A stretch of DNA of 64,000 bases from Mycobacterium sp. DL440 (GTDB lineage Bacteria; Actinomycetota; Actinomycetes; Mycobacteriales; Mycobacteriaceae), in NCBI RefSeq assembly GCF_011745145.1, contig NZ_CP050191.1, positions 3,570,804-3,634,803 of the forward strand, in the 5' to 3' direction. A program made the position numbers and the translations under genes. Positions 1 through 12,990 of this stretch are shown piece after piece. Positions within the stretch are counted from its first letter, which is position 1. Each line of letters opens with the position of its first letter. A model generated the notes under the pieces. It was not told where the DNA came from. It saw only the letters and a program-made list of their open reading frames with translations, and did not search any database.

Positions 1-1
1 C

Positions 2-970
2 GCACGTGAATCGGCGACGGTCGGCGGGATGGCCTCCACCAATGCCGGCGGTCTGCGCACCGTCCGCTACGGCAACATGGGCGAGCAGGTGCTGGGCCTG
101 GACATCGCGCTGCCCGACGGGTCGGTGATCCAACGGCACAGCCGGGTGCGCCGCGACAACACCGGATACGACCTGGCCGCACTGTTCGTCGGCGCCGAAG
201 GCACCCTCGGGGTGATCACCGCGCTGGACCTGCGCCTGCACCCCACCCCCACCCACCGCGTCACCGCGATCTGCGGATTCGCCGACCTGGGCACACTGGT
301 CGACGCCGGCCGCATCTTCCGCGATCTCGACGGCATCGCCGCCCTGGAACTGATCGACTCCCGGGCCAGCGAGCTGACCGGCGAGCACCTGGGGGTGGGC
401 GCCCCGGTCGAGGGCGCCTGGCAGTTGCTGATCGAACTGGCCGGGGACAGCGACCAGACCGAACGCCTGGCCGACGCACTGGAGGGCGCCGACATCTGCG
501 GTGAACCCGCCGTCGGCGTCGACGCCGGAGCCCAGCAGCGGTTGTGGCAGGTCCGCGAGTCGGTGGCCGAAGTGCTCGGATTGTTCGGCCCGCCACTGAA
601 ATTCGACGTATCCCTACCGTTGTCGGCGATCGGCGGCTTCGCCGACGCAGCCGCCGAATTGATCGCCGGCCATGCGCCGGAAGCCATCCCGGTGCTGTTC
701 GGCCACATCGGTGAGGGCAACCTGCACCTGAACGTGCTGCGCTGCTCCACCGACGTCGAGCCGGCGCTGTACGCCGCGATGATGCCGCTGATCGCCGACT
801 GCGGCGGCAACGTCAGCTCCGAACACGGCGTGGGTTCACGCAAGCGCGACTACGTGGCGATGTCCCGCACGGAGGCCGACATCGCCGCCATGCGCACCGT
901 CAAGTCCGCATTCGATCCGGGCGGCTACCTCAATCGCGCTGTGCTGTTCACCGGTCGCGCTCGGCCATGA
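2..970 (+). CDS. FAD-linked oxidase, C-terminal part (5' end outside window)
   Basis: C-terminal portion of a GlcD/D-2-hydroxyglutarate-dehydrogenase-type flavoenzyme that oxidises a 2-hydroxy acid using FAD. The frame is already open at base 2, and the first residues ([12 protein letters not shown] then RYG) are the end of the FAD_binding_4 (PCMH) domain, so the true start lies upstream. The FAD-oxidase C-terminal domain follows, with the metal/substrate motif [10 protein letters not shown] and the near-terminal motif [11 protein letters not shown], both typical of the family. The substrate cannot be told from the sequence. The last 23 bp overlap the convergent MFS gene. Confidence 0.88.
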   Translation, partial: ARESATVGGMASTNAGGLRTVRYGNMGEQVLGLDIALPDGSVIQRHSRVRRDNTGYDLAALFVGAEGTLGVITALDLRLHPTPTHRVTAICGFADLGTLVDAGRIFRDLDGIAALELIDSRASELTGEHLGVGAPVEGAWQLLIELAGDSDQTERLADALEGADICGEPAVGVDAGAQQRLWQVRESVAEVLGLFGPPLKFDVSLPLSAIGGFADAAAELIAGHAPEAIPVLFGHIGEGNLHLNVLRCSTDVEPALYAAMMPLIADCGGNVSSEHGVGSRKRDYVAMSRTEADIAAMRTVKSAFDPGGYLNRAVLFTGRARP

Positions 971-2636
971 ACTCGGCGTAGATGTTCTCCCACTTCTCGG
1001 GGTCCTCGGCCAGTGGCAGCGACCGGAACGAATCGGTCACCGCTTCGTCGCCGTCACCCGCGGCACGGTCATGATGGCTCACGGTGAACTCGACATAGTC
1101 ATCGTCATCGTCGTCGCGGGGGTCGAGGTACGGCTCCTGGCTCGGCGCGATCGTGGGCTCGGCACCGAAACCGAGCAGGAACAACGCCGCCACCACACCG
1201 AACAGCGCGATGAACGCCGGCAGGAGCATCGACTGCGACATCGCTGCGGCGAACGGCGCGTGCAGGAACTCCGGCAACTCGGCGACTGCACCCTCACCAC
1301 GGGGCGCGGCACTTGCCGGCCCCGGCAGTTCCGCGCCGATCCGCTGCGTCGTGTACGCCGCGATCCCGGCACTCCCGAGCACCGACCCGACCTGGCGCGT
1401 GGCGTTGTACACACCGGACCCCGCCCCCGCCAGATCCTGGGGCAGGTTGCGCGTCGCGGTGGCGGCCAACGGGGACCAGATGAACGCCATCCCGATGCCC
1501 ATCACCAACTGCGGCAGCAGCAACCGCCAGATCGGCGTCGTCGGGGTCATCTCCAACGCCAGCCAGGTCAGCCCGATCGCCATCGCCGAGAAACCGAAAC
1601 CGATCACCGGTGTGGGATGCGTCCGGTCGACGATGCGGCCCACGACCGGCGCCAACACACCGCTGGCGATCGCGGTCGGTGCGGTCAACAGCGCCGAACG
1701 GATCGGCGACAACCCGCACACGGTCTGGGCGTAGAACATCAACGGCAGGATCATCGCGGTCACCGCGAACCCGATCGTCGCGACGCCGACATTGGCGAGG
1801 CTGAAGTCGCGATCTTTGAAGATCCGTAACGGGATCAGCGGCTCGCTGGTGTTGACTGCCTGCCAGCACACGAACGCCACCATCGCCGCGATACCGACCG
1901 CTCCGGTGGCCCACACCCACGGTGCCCAGTCCCGCGACTGCCCCTCCTGCAGCGCGAACACGATCAGGAACATGCCGACCCCGGACAACACCACGCCCAG
2001 GACGTCGAACCGGTGGGGTTGGGTGGGCAGCACCGGCACCAGCCAGACCGCCAGGCCGAGGCCGACAATTCCGATCGGCACGTTGACGAAGAAGATCCAC
2101 TGCCAGCCCAGTCCCCCGACCAGCAGGCCGCCGGCCAGCGGACCGACCAGGGTGGCCACCCCGGCGGTCGCACCCCACACGCTCATCGCCACCCCGCGCC
2201 GCCCGGGCGGGAAGATACGGGTGATCGTCGACAGGGTCTGCGGGGTCAGCAGGGCCGCGCCGATGCCCTGCACCACGCGGGCGGCGATCAGCATCTGGAT
2301 GCTGCCGGCCAGGCCGCACCACAGCGAGGCCGCGGTGAACACGGCCAGGCCGGCCAGGTAGAGGTTCTTGGGCCCGTACACATCGCCCAACCGCCCCGCG
2401 ACGAGTAGCGGCACGGCGTAGGCCAGCAGGTAGGCGCTGGTCACCCAGATCACGCCGTCGTAATCGGCGCCGAGCTCTTCCATGATGGTCGGATTGGCGA
2501 CGGCGACGATCGTCGCGTCGACCAGGATCATGAAGAAGCCGACCATCATGGCCCACAGCGCGTTCCACGGGTTGTCCGCACGCGCGGGCGCCCTGCCCTG
2601 CGGGCTCGGGGTTCGGGCGTTCAGCGCTGGAGACAT
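948..2636 (-). CDS. MFS drug-efflux transporter, DHA2 (EmrB/QacA) family
   Basis: 562-residue integral membrane protein of the 14-helix DHA2 branch of the major facilitator superfamily, expected to export drugs or other amphiphiles by proton antiport. Helix 1 has the [12 protein letters not shown] pattern, followed by the MFS motif A region ([14 protein letters not shown]) and motif C-like [11 protein letters not shown] in helix 5. The last 60 residues form an acidic cytosolic tail with a run of six Asp, longer than in most relatives. It overlaps the upstream oxidase gene tail to tail. It lies where M. tuberculosis carries the drug transporter Rv1250, so it is probably the orthologue; the substrate is unknown. 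Confidence 0.9.
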   Translation of the reverse strand: MSPALNARTPSPQGRAPARADNPWNALWAMMVGFFMILVDATIVAVANPTIMEELGADYDGVIWVTSAYLLAYAVPLLVAGRLGDVYGPKNLYLAGLAVFTAASLWCGLAGSIQMLIAARVVQGIGAALLTPQTLSTITRIFPPGRRGVAMSVWGATAGVATLVGPLAGGLLVGGLGWQWIFFVNVPIGIVGLGLAVWLVPVLPTQPHRFDVLGVVLSGVGMFLIVFALQEGQSRDWAPWVWATGAVGIAAMVAFVCWQAVNTSEPLIPLRIFKDRDFSLANVGVATIGFAVTAMILPLMFYAQTVCGLSPIRSALLTAPTAIASGVLAPVVGRIVDRTHPTPVIGFGFSAMAIGLTWLALEMTPTTPIWRLLLPQLVMGIGMAFIWSPLAATATRNLPQDLAGAGSGVYNATRQVGSVLGSAGIAAYTTQRIGAELPGPASAAPRGEGAVAELPEFLHAPFAAAMSQSMLLPAFIALFGVVAALFLLGFGAEPTIAPSQEPYLDPRDDDDDDYVEFTVSHHDRAAGDGDEAVTDSFRSLPLAEDPEKWENIYAEFMAERDR

Positions 2637-2715
2637 GGCGATTGCGGTGGGTTGGGCCTCGGGTCCGGCTTAGTTGGGTTGTTGGCGGGCCCAGCCGACG
2701 CTACCCGGGAGCGCC

Positions 2716-3999
2716 TCAGGCGGGCTCGACAACCGCCTCGGAAACGACGAGCGTGTCGCCCGGGTATTCGCTCGGCTCGTCATCGTCGTTACGCCGACCG
2801 ACCAGCAGCAGAGCCGCCAAGGCGATCGCCATGCCGGCCGTCATCACCCACGACAACGCCAGCGCACCGTTGCCCAGGGCCCCGATCGCGGGTGCCACCG
2901 CGGCACCGAGGCCGAACTGCGCCGCGCCCAGCAACGCGGCCGCCGTTCCGGCAGCGTCGGGGTGGCGCGACAGTGCGAGCGCCGGGGCGTTGGGAAGCAC
3001 CAGACCCATCCCGGCCAGGATCGCCAGCACGGGAACCACGAACGCGGACAGCCCGCCCACGTGCGCGACGGTCAGCACGACGAACGCCACCCCGGCAAGG
3101 GTCGACCAGCTCAGCGCCGCCACCGTGATGGCCTGCGGCGAGAACCGGCGCAGCAGCACGACATTGAACTGGGTGGAGCCGATCAACGCGATCGCGCCCG
3201 CGGCGAACACCAGCGCGAATGCCTGCTGGTCGAGACCGTAGTCGCCCTGCAGGACGAACGGCGCCGCCGAAATGTAGGCGAACAGCCCGGACATGCCCAG
3301 CGCGGCGACCAGGACGAGGATCACGAATCGAGCGTCACGCAGCAGCTCGAGGTAGGTGCCGAGCATGCCGCTCACCGCGAGCGGGCGCCGGTGGGCGACC
3401 GGCAGCGTTTCGGGCAGGGCGAGCGCGGCCATCACCAACAGGCCCCCGGCCAACACCACCAGCGCGACGAAGACCCAGTGCCAGGACCCGTGCAACAGCA
3501 CCGCCGCCCCCAACGACGGCGCCAGCACCGGGGCAACCCCGAGCACCAGCATCAACCGCGACATCACCGTGGCCGCCACCGTGCCGCTGAACAGGTCACC
3601 GACCACGGCGATGGCCACTACCGAGGCCGCCGCCGCACCCATGCCCTGCAGACCGCGCGCCACCCCGAGGGTCACGATGTCGGGCGCCAGTGCGCACAGC
3701 ACCGAGGCCACGATGTGCAGCACGATGCCCGCCATCAACGGGCGCCTGCGTCCCAGCGAATCCGACAACGGGCCGACGATCAGCTGCCCCAGGGCCAGAC
3801 CGGCCAGGGTCCCGGTGAGTGTCAACTGCGACACCGAGGAGGAGACCGAGAGTTCCTCGGCGATCCGAGGCAGCGCCGGCAGATACATGTCGATGGTCAG
3901 TGGACCCAACGCGACGAGGGCACCCAAGACGAGAATCATCCGGATGCGGCTCGGCGCGGCCGGCAATGTCGTCTGGTCCACGTCGGGCGATGATGCCAT
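2716..3999 (-). CDS. MFS multidrug transporter, Bcr/CflA (DHA1) type
   Basis: 427-residue, 12-helix MFS antiporter. It begins with a short hydrophilic stretch, then a first helix ending DMYLPALPRIAEEL, a hallmark of the Bcr/CflA group, and motif A QLIVGPLSDSLGRRRP. It probably exports small antibiotics or sulfonamide-like compounds; specificity is not visible. It reads the same way as the DHA2 gene 79 bp downstream, so the two may share a transcript. No strong ribosome binding site is seen before the ATG, so the start is only moderately secure. Confidence 0.88.
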   Translation of the reverse strand: MASSPDVDQTTLPAAPSRIRMILVLGALVALGPLTIDMYLPALPRIAEELSVSSSVSQLTLTGTLAGLALGQLIVGPLSDSLGRRRPLMAGIVLHIVASVLCALAPDIVTLGVARGLQGMGAAAASVVAIAVVGDLFSGTVAATVMSRLMLVLGVAPVLAPSLGAAVLLHGSWHWVFVALVVLAGGLLVMAALALPETLPVAHRRPLAVSGMLGTYLELLRDARFVILVLVAALGMSGLFAYISAAPFVLQGDYGLDQQAFALVFAAGAIALIGSTQFNVVLLRRFSPQAITVAALSWSTLAGVAFVVLTVAHVGGLSAFVVPVLAILAGMGLVLPNAPALALSRHPDAAGTAAALLGAAQFGLGAAVAPAIGALGNGALALSWVMTAGMAIALAALLLVGRRNDDDEPSEYPGDTLVVSEAVVEPA

Positions 4000-4104
4000 G
4001 AAGGTGAACAGCCCCGCATCTCAGTTTTTTGTTCCCGTGACGGCTGTCACCCTCGGGCACCGGCAACGGGTGGCCGTTCGTTCTCCCCGCATCAGGTCAG
4101 GCGT

Positions 4105-4110
4105 TAGCCT
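4105..4110 (+). promoter_or_regulatory. -10 box (TAGCCT) for the 4149 gene
   Basis: TANNNT-type mycobacterial -10 hexamer. A transcript starting about 7 nt downstream (near 4117) would have a leader of about 32 nt containing GGGAGG at 4136-4141, which fits the GTG start at 4149 rather than the ATG at 4122. Confidence 0.4.
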
Positions 4111-4148
4111 GGCAGTCAACGATGGGTTCACACCTGGGAGGCCCCGAA

Positions 4149-4892
4149 GTGCGTGCGCGGTCCAAAGCCCAACTGCCGGCGAAGGTCGAAGAGACCGAAG
4201 ATCCCAGCACGGCTGCGAAGGTGCTCTCGGCCATCATCGAGCGCAGCTCCCGCGTCCAGGCTCCCGCCGTCACGGCGTATGTGGATCGGATGCGCAGCCA
4301 CCAACCCGACGCCACCCCGGCGGAGATCGTCACCCGACTGGAGAAGCACTACCTGGCCGCGGTGATGGCCAGCGGTGCCGCCGTCGGTTCGGCCGCCGCG
4401 TTCCCGGGCATCGGAACGCTGGCCGCACTGTCGGCCGTGGCCGGCGAGACGGTGGTGTTCCTGGAGGCCACATCAGTGTTCGTGCTCGCGGTCGCCGAGG
4501 TGTACGGCATCCCCGCCGACCATCGCGAACGGCGCCGTGCACTGGTACTTTCGGTCCTTGTCGGCGAGGACAGCAAGCACGCCATCGCCGATCTGCTGGG
4601 CACCGGGCGGACCAGCGGTGCGTGGCTGTCCGACGGCGCAGCAACGCTGCCCTTGCCCGCGGTCTCACAGCTCAACTCCCGGCTGGTCAGGTACTTCGTC
4701 AAGCGGTATACGCTCAAGCGCGGCGCGATGGCTTTCGGCAAAATGCTGCCGGTGGGCATCGGCGCTGTCATCGGCGGTGTCGGCAACCGGCTGATGGGTA
4801 AGAAAATCGTTGCCAACGCCCGCCAGGCGTTCGGCGCGCCCCCGCCGCGGTGGCCCGCAACGTTGCATGCGCTGCCGTCCGCTAACCCCTAG
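4149..4892 (+). CDS. Conserved membrane-associated protein (Rv1249c-like)
   Basis: 247-residue protein of unknown function. The GTG start is chosen because GGGAGG lies 7 nt upstream, while the upstream in-frame ATG at 4122 has no such site. The N-terminus is soluble and helical. A glycine/alanine-rich hydrophobic segment starts near residue 80 (AAVMASGAAVGSAAAFPGIG) and another hydrophobic stretch follows to about residue 120; a third (MLPVGIGAVIGGVGN) lies near residue 213. The repeated Gly/Ala hydrophobic hairpins recall EcsC-like proteins, an impression not tested. It sits directly upstream of kgd on the same strand, as the probable orthologue does in M. tuberculosis. Confidence 0.75.
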   Translation: MRARSKAQLPAKVEETEDPSTAAKVLSAIIERSSRVQAPAVTAYVDRMRSHQPDATPAEIVTRLEKHYLAAVMASGAAVGSAAAFPGIGTLAALSAVAGETVVFLEATSVFVLAVAEVYGIPADHRERRRALVLSVLVGEDSKHAIADLLGTGRTSGAWLSDGAATLPLPAVSQLNSRLVRYFVKRYTLKRGAMAFGKMLPVGIGAVIGGVGNRLMGKKIVANARQAFGAPPPRWPATLHALPSANP

Positions 4893-4918
4893 GCCCATGG
4901 TGACCTCAGGTGGTGTTG

Positions 4919-4959
4919 AAAGGCGATAGCCTTTATGCGGCGGTCCAGTGGGTGGACCG
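4919..4959 (+). other. Two small hairpins between the 4149 gene and kgd
   Basis: Two adjacent inverted repeats: AAAGGC-gata-GCCTTT at 4919-4934 and CGGTCCA-gtggg-TGGACCG at 4941-4959. Either could end the upstream transcript or fold in the kgd leader. No T-tract follows, so neither is a classical terminator. Confidence 0.35.
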
Positions 4960-5033
4960 GCTACAGAAGAACACAAGCGGCAAGCCTCCTTGTGACGGCG
5001 AGCCGGACACAAGAATCGAGGCGAGTGTCTGCC

Positions 5034-8729
<3,696 letters not shown>

Positions 8730-8753
8730 CCCGCTCGGTCTGATCACCGAAAT

Positions 8754-8798
8754 CAACGAAATGGTCGCTGCCGCACGACGGTAGCGACCATTTCGTTG
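8754..8798 (+). terminator. Hairpin terminator after kgd
   Basis: A perfect 16-bp stem: 8754-8769 (CAACGAAATGGTCGCT) pairs with 8783-8798 around a 13-nt loop, starting 25 bp after the kgd stop. No long T-tract follows, as is usual for mycobacterial terminators. Confidence 0.75.
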
Positions 8799-8880
8799 TT
8801 CTGGGGCTCCGGGCGCGCGCATTCCAATCACCGCGCGTACAACCCTGGGCCGCACCAGGGTCGGCGGCTACTCATCTAGG

Positions 8881-10190
8881 GTGACTATCGAAGCTGACCC
8901 GTTCGTCGATGAGGCGCCGGCGCCCACTGCTCCCAACACGGTGCGCACCGCGGTCCTGGCCAGCGTGCTCGGGACGACGATCGAGTGGTACGACTTCTTC
9001 CTGTACGCCACGGCCGCCAGCCTGGTGTTCAACCACACCTTCTTCCCGGACCAGAGTTCCTTCGTCGGCACGATGCTGGCATTCGCCACGTTCGCGGTCG
9101 GGTTCGTCGTCCGGCCCATCGGCGGCTTCGTGTTCGGCCACATCGGCGACCGGATCGGTCGCAAACGCACGCTGGCCTTCACCATGCTGTTGATGGGCGC
9201 GGCCACCGCACTGATGGGAGTCCTGCCCACCGCGGCACAGATCGGCGTGCTCGCCCCGATCCTGCTGCTGGTGCTGCGCGTGGTGCAGGGATTCGCCCTC
9301 GGCGGCGAGTGGGCCGGCGCGGTGCTGTTGGCCGTAGAGCACAGCCCCCGGCATCGCCGCGGGCTGTTCGGCAGCATCCCGCAGGTCGGGCTGGCGCTGG
9401 GCCTGGCCCTGGGCACCGGGGTGTTCGTGTTGCTGCAGCTGTGGTTGACGCCCGAGGAGTTCCAGACCTACGGGTGGCGGATCGCATTCCTGTTCAGCGT
9501 CGTGCTGGTGATCTTCGGTGTCGTGGTGCGGTTCCGAGTGGCCGAGACGCCGGCGTTCGAGAAGTTGCGCGACGACGACAATCGCTCGGCGGTCCCGCTG
9601 AAGGAGATCTTCCGGCCCCGGCGCTGCGGTCGACCGTGCTGGGCCTGCTGTCGCGCTGGGGTGAGGGCGCCGCGTTCAACACCTGGGACGTGTTCACCAT
9701 CGCGTACGCCACCACCACGCTGCATCTGGGCAAGGTGCCGGTGCTGATCGTGGTGACCGCGGCGGCGCTGCTGATGGCCGTGCTGCTGCCGGTGTCGGGC
9801 CTACTCGCCGACCGGTTCAGCCCGAAGGCGGTCTATGCGTCGGGTATCGCGGCCTACGCAGTCGTGGTCTTTCCCGCGTTCGCATTGTTCGGCACCGGCA
9901 GCATCACGGCGTACGCGGTGGGAATGTTGTTGGCGTTCGGCGTCATTCACGCCTGGTTCTATGGTGCACAGGGCACGCTGTACGCCTCCCTGTTCCCGAC
10001 CCGCACCCGCTACACGGGGTTGTCGACGGTGTATCAGCTCTCCGGCGTCTACTCCTCGGGGCTGACCCCGCTGATCCTCACGGCGTTGATCGCCGCGGGC
10101 GGCGGTACACCCTGGCTGGCGTGCGGGTACCTGGTGGCCACCGCGGTGGTCAGCGTCATCGCCACGCTGCTGCTGCGTCCCGAGTACTAA
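8881..10190 (+). pseudogene. MHS-family MFS metabolite:proton symporter, broken by a -1 frameshift
   Basis: Encodes a transporter of the metabolite:H+ symporter (MHS, ShiA/ProP-like) family of about 436 residues, but in two frames. The first frame, from the GTG at 8881, gives the signature TTIEWYDFFLYATAAS, motif A GHIGDRIGRKR and helices 1-6 up to KEIFR at about 9615. Family sequence then resumes in the third frame (PALRSTVLGLLSRWGEGAAF) and runs to the stop at 10190 (LLLRPEY). The join lies in a C-rich run at 9613-9621, one base short of an open frame. Without correction translation ends at 9747 after 288 residues. A recent mutation or a sequencing slip is equally possible. It resembles Rv1200-type transporters. 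Confidence 0.8.
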
Positions 10191-10208
10191 GAGGCCCGTC
10201 AGCGGAGC

Positions 10209-10970
10209 TCAGCAGGTTAATACCGACGGGCCTGCCTCGGTGATGGCCACGGTGTTCTCGGTGTGAGCGGTGCGGGCGCCGTCGGCCGATCGGATGGTCC
10301 AGCCGTCGCGGTCGTAGACGATGCGGCTGGTGCCCGCGGCGAGCCACGGCTCGAGCGCCAGCGTCATCCCCGCCCGCAACTTCATGCCGCGGCCGGGATT
10401 GCCCCGGTTGGGCACATGCGGGTCCTCGTGCATGGTCCGGCCCAGTCCGTGCCCACCGAATTCGAGGTTGACCGGATAGCCGTAGTCGGCCGCGACGGCG
10501 CCGATGGCGGCGGAGATGTCGCCGAGCCGGTTACCCGGTCGCGCCGCGGCGGTTCCGGCGGCCAACGCCTCCTCAGTGGCCCGGACCAGGCGCATGTCGG
10601 CGGACGCGGGGGTCCCGACGATCACGGTGCGAGCCGCATCGGCGACCCAGCCGTCGATCGACACGGCGAAGTCCAGGCTCAGCACATCCCCGTCGCGCAG
10701 CCGATAGTCGTGTGGAAGACCGTGCAGCACAGCGTCGTTGACCGACAGGCAGATGACGTTGCGGAACGGTCCCCTACCGAACGACGGGTCATAGTCCCAG
10801 TAGCAGGACTCTGCCCCGCGGTGTTCGACCATGCCCCGGGCGTGTTGTTCGAGGTCGAGCAGGTTGACGCCGACGTCCGCGAGCCCGCTCAGCTCGCTGA
10901 GCACCTGGGCCACGAACCGCCCGGTGACCCGCATTTTCTCGATCTCGTCGGCGGTCTTCAGTTCGATCAC
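10209..10970 (-). CDS. Type I methionine aminopeptidase
   Basis: 253-residue single-domain metalloprotease of the pita-bread fold that removes initiator methionine. The five metal ligands are all visible: Asp100 (LDFA), Asp111 (VADAAR), His174 (GGHGLGR), Glu207 (LEPW) and Glu238 (HTENT); the substrate-site His83 is also present (VLHGLPH). Other mycobacterial MetAPs (MapA, MapB) are housekeeping, so this is probably an additional, specialised copy. The GTG start has AGGAGA 7 nt upstream. It is divergent from an XRE regulator, and two near-identical palindromes lie between them, suggesting that regulator controls it. Confidence 0.93.
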   Translation of the reverse strand: MIELKTADEIEKMRVTGRFVAQVLSELSGLADVGVNLLDLEQHARGMVEHRGAESCYWDYDPSFGRGPFRNVICLSVNDAVLHGLPHDYRLRDGDVLSLDFAVSIDGWVADAARTVIVGTPASADMRLVRATEEALAAGTAAARPGNRLGDISAAIGAVAADYGYPVNLEFGGHGLGRTMHEDPHVPNRGNPGRGMKLRAGMTLALEPWLAAGTSRIVYDRDGWTIRSADGARTAHTENTVAITEAGPSVLTC

Positions 10971-10988
10971 GTTACGTTCTCCTAGCGC

Positions 10989-11025
10989 GGTATTTAAATA
11001 CCAACCCTAGCGGTATACAAATACC
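10989..11025. promoter_or_regulatory. Twin palindromic operator between metAP and the XRE gene
   Basis: GGTATTTAAATACC (10989-11002, perfect palindrome) and GGTATACAAATACC (11012-11025, one mismatched pair), both preceded by GC, spaced 23 bp start to start. For the rightward gene the second copy covers the -35/spacer region. For the leftward gene the first copy contains a TAAATA -10-like hexamer and the second a TTGTAT -35-like hexamer 18 bp away. This is the arrangement expected of an autoregulated bidirectional operator. Confidence 0.75.
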
Positions 11026-11042
11026 GGCGCTACCGTGGTGTG

Positions 11043-11303
11043 GTGGTCCGCACCCCGCTGAGTCCCGAGCAAGTTGCCGCAGGCCGCCGACTCGGCGCCG
11101 CGTTGCGCGCCGCGCGCGGCGCCCGCACCCTCGAAGATGTTGCCCGGCCCGCAGGCATCTCTCCCGAGACCCTGCGCAAGATCGAGACCGGCCGTCTGCC
11201 CTCCCCGGCGTTCGGCACCATCATCGGACTGAGCGACGCCCTCGGAGTCCCGCTGGAGACGCTGGCCGAGGTATGGCGGCCGCTGGCCGCGGCGGCGTCG
11301 TAG
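11043..11303 (+). CDS. XRE-family helix-turn-helix regulator
   Basis: 86-residue one-domain DNA-binding protein: LGAALRAARGARTLEDVARPAGISPETLRKIETGR followed by a short helical tail is a Cro/C1-type HTH (about residues 15-70). There is no ligand domain. The start is GTG; a TACCGT -10 box at 11031-11036 lies 6 nt before 11043, which suits a leaderless mRNA, though the GTG at 11040 is also in frame. It is divergent from the methionine aminopeptidase gene with the twin operator between them. It probably represses both itself and the aminopeptidase; the signal it reads is unknown. Confidence 0.85.
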   Translation: MVRTPLSPEQVAAGRRLGAALRAARGARTLEDVARPAGISPETLRKIETGRLPSPAFGTIIGLSDALGVPLETLAEVWRPLAAAAS

Positions 11304-11341
11304 CCAACCTGCTCCCAGCCGAACTGGCTACCGTGGGAGAA

Positions 11342-12112
11342 ATGGACTCCCCGGATTACGGATTCGACGGCGATTACAACAAAGTGTCCGCGCCTGCCCA
11401 GGCCACGATCGCCGGTGGTGCAGTCACCGCCCTGCTGATCGCCACGGTCGTCAACACCGCCCGCGGCCGACGTGGAATCGCCGTTCTCACAGGCGCTTCC
11501 GCTGCCCTGCTGGCGACAACCGTTTCATCGTTCATCCACACCACCCGGCGCGGCAAGTTCGCGGTGTGGCGCGACATCCTCGATGGCCTGGCCCTGCGCG
11601 GCGATGAGACGCTGCTCGATCTCGGCTGCGGCCGCGGCGCGGTGCTACATGCCGCGGCCAAACGACTGCCACGCGGACGCGCCCTCGGTGTCGATCTGTG
11701 GCGCGCCGATCAGACCGGCAACTCGCCGGAGCAGACGCTGGCCAACGCCGCGGCCGAGGGCGTCGCCGACCGGGTCGAGGTGCACACCGGCGACATGACG
11801 GCCCTGCCCTTCGACGATGCCAGCGTCGACGTGATCGTCAGCAGCCTGGCCATCCACAACATCCCCGATCGCGCAGGGCGATCCCGTGCACTCGATGAGG
11901 CCGCCAGGGTGCTGCGCCCGGGCGGCCGGTTGGCCATCGCCGATATCTGGGAAACCCGGCGCCACACCGAACGGTTGCGCACCAACGGATGGCAACATGT
12001 GCAGCGACGGAATCTCGGCTGGCGGATGTGGTGGGGCGGGCCCTACGTCGGAACCCACCTGGTGACTGCCACCAAGCCAGCCGGCACAGACGGGACCGCG
12101 GGTACCGGGTAA
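11342..12112 (+). CDS. Membrane-anchored SAM-dependent methyltransferase
   Basis: 256-residue class I methyltransferase with an N-terminal membrane anchor. Two hydrophobic helices (about residues 17-34 and 42-58) precede a Rossmann domain with motif I LLDLGCGRGAVL, the acidic loop LGVDLW, GDMTALPFDDASVDV (motif II region) and RVLRPGGRLAIAD (motif III). The acceptor substrate is unknown. The ATG at 11342 follows a GGGAGA stretch very closely; a GTG three codons earlier is an alternative. It starts 38 bp after the XRE gene and may be cotranscribed with it. Confidence 0.82.
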   Translation: MDSPDYGFDGDYNKVSAPAQATIAGGAVTALLIATVVNTARGRRGIAVLTGASAALLATTVSSFIHTTRRGKFAVWRDILDGLALRGDETLLDLGCGRGAVLHAAAKRLPRGRALGVDLWRADQTGNSPEQTLANAAAEGVADRVEVHTGDMTALPFDDASVDVIVSSLAIHNIPDRAGRSRALDEAARVLRPGGRLAIADIWETRRHTERLRTNGWQHVQRRNLGWRMWWGGPYVGTHLVTATKPAGTDGTAGTG

Positions 12113-12148
12113 TCTCGACACAACTCGAACGACACAAGGGAGTGTTCT

Positions 12149-12973
12149 ATGGAAGGCTTCGCCGGAAAGGTCGCCGTCGTGACCGGCGCCGGATCAGGCA
12201 TCGGACAGGCGTTGGCCATCGAACTCGGTCGTTCCGGGGCCAAACTGGCGATCAGCGACGTCGATACCGAGGGCCTCGCAGTCACTGAGGAGCGCCTCAA
12301 GGCGATCGGCGCCGAGGTGAAGACCGACCGGATCGACGTCACCGAGCGCGAGGCCTTCCTGCTCTACGCCGACGCCGTCAAGGAGCACTTCGGCAAGGTC
12401 AACCAGATCTACAACAACGCCGGCATCGCGTTCACCGGCGATGTCGAGATCAGCCAGTTCAAGGACATCGAGCGGGTGATGGACGTGGACTTCTGGGGCG
12501 TCGTCAACGGCACCAAGGCCTTCCTGCCGCACCTGATCGAATCCGGCGACGGTCACGTGGTCAACGTCTCGAGCCTGTTCGGCATCTTCTCGGTCCCGGG
12601 CCAGGCCGCCTACAACTCGGCCAAGTTCGCGGTGCGCGGCTTCACCGAGGCGCTCCGTCAGGAGATGTCCGTGGCCAAGCACCCGGTCAAGGTGACGTGC
12701 GTGCATCCGGGCGGCATCAAGACCGCCATCGCGCGCAACTCCACCGCCGCCGAGGGACTGGACCAGAAGGCACTTGCCGAGACCTTCGACCGGCAGCTGG
12801 CCAACACCACCCCACAGCGCGCGGCCAAGATCATCCTCGAAGCCGTGCGCAAGGACAAGGCACGGGTGCTGGTCGGGGCCGACGCCAAGATCCTCGACGT
12901 CATCGTGCGGATCACCGGGTCGGGTTACCAGAAACTGTTCTCGTCCGCGATGGGCCGGATGCTCCCGCGCTGA
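12149..12973 (+). CDS. Short-chain dehydrogenase/reductase (Rv1245c-like)
   Basis: 274-residue classical SDR oxidoreductase using NAD(P)(H). It has the cofactor motif TGAGSGIG (residues 13-20), NNAGIA, the catalytic Ser in VNVSSLFG and the YNSAK (YxxxK) motif. The C-terminus carries the hydrophobic extension seen in mycobacterial relatives of unknown substrate. A clear AGGGAG ribosome binding site precedes the ATG. It is convergent with lpqZ, 17 bp apart. Confidence 0.92.
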   Translation: MEGFAGKVAVVTGAGSGIGQALAIELGRSGAKLAISDVDTEGLAVTEERLKAIGAEVKTDRIDVTEREAFLLYADAVKEHFGKVNQIYNNAGIAFTGDVEISQFKDIERVMDVDFWGVVNGTKAFLPHLIESGDGHVVNVSSLFGIFSVPGQAAYNSAKFAVRGFTEALRQEMSVAKHPVKVTCVHPGGIKTAIARNSTAAEGLDQKALAETFDRQLANTTPQRAAKIILEAVRKDKARVLVGADAKILDVIVRITGSGYQKLFSSAMGRMLPR

Positions 12974-12990
12974 CGCCGGCCGGCCGAGGG

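Noticed and set aside
4022..4030. T-run as a terminator
   Set aside because: No stem precedes it and it lies upstream of the Bcr/CflA-type gene rather than after any gene.
8881..10190. Programmed ribosomal frameshift in the MHS transporter
   Set aside because: No slippery heptamer or downstream structure is evident; a one-base loss in a C-run is simpler.
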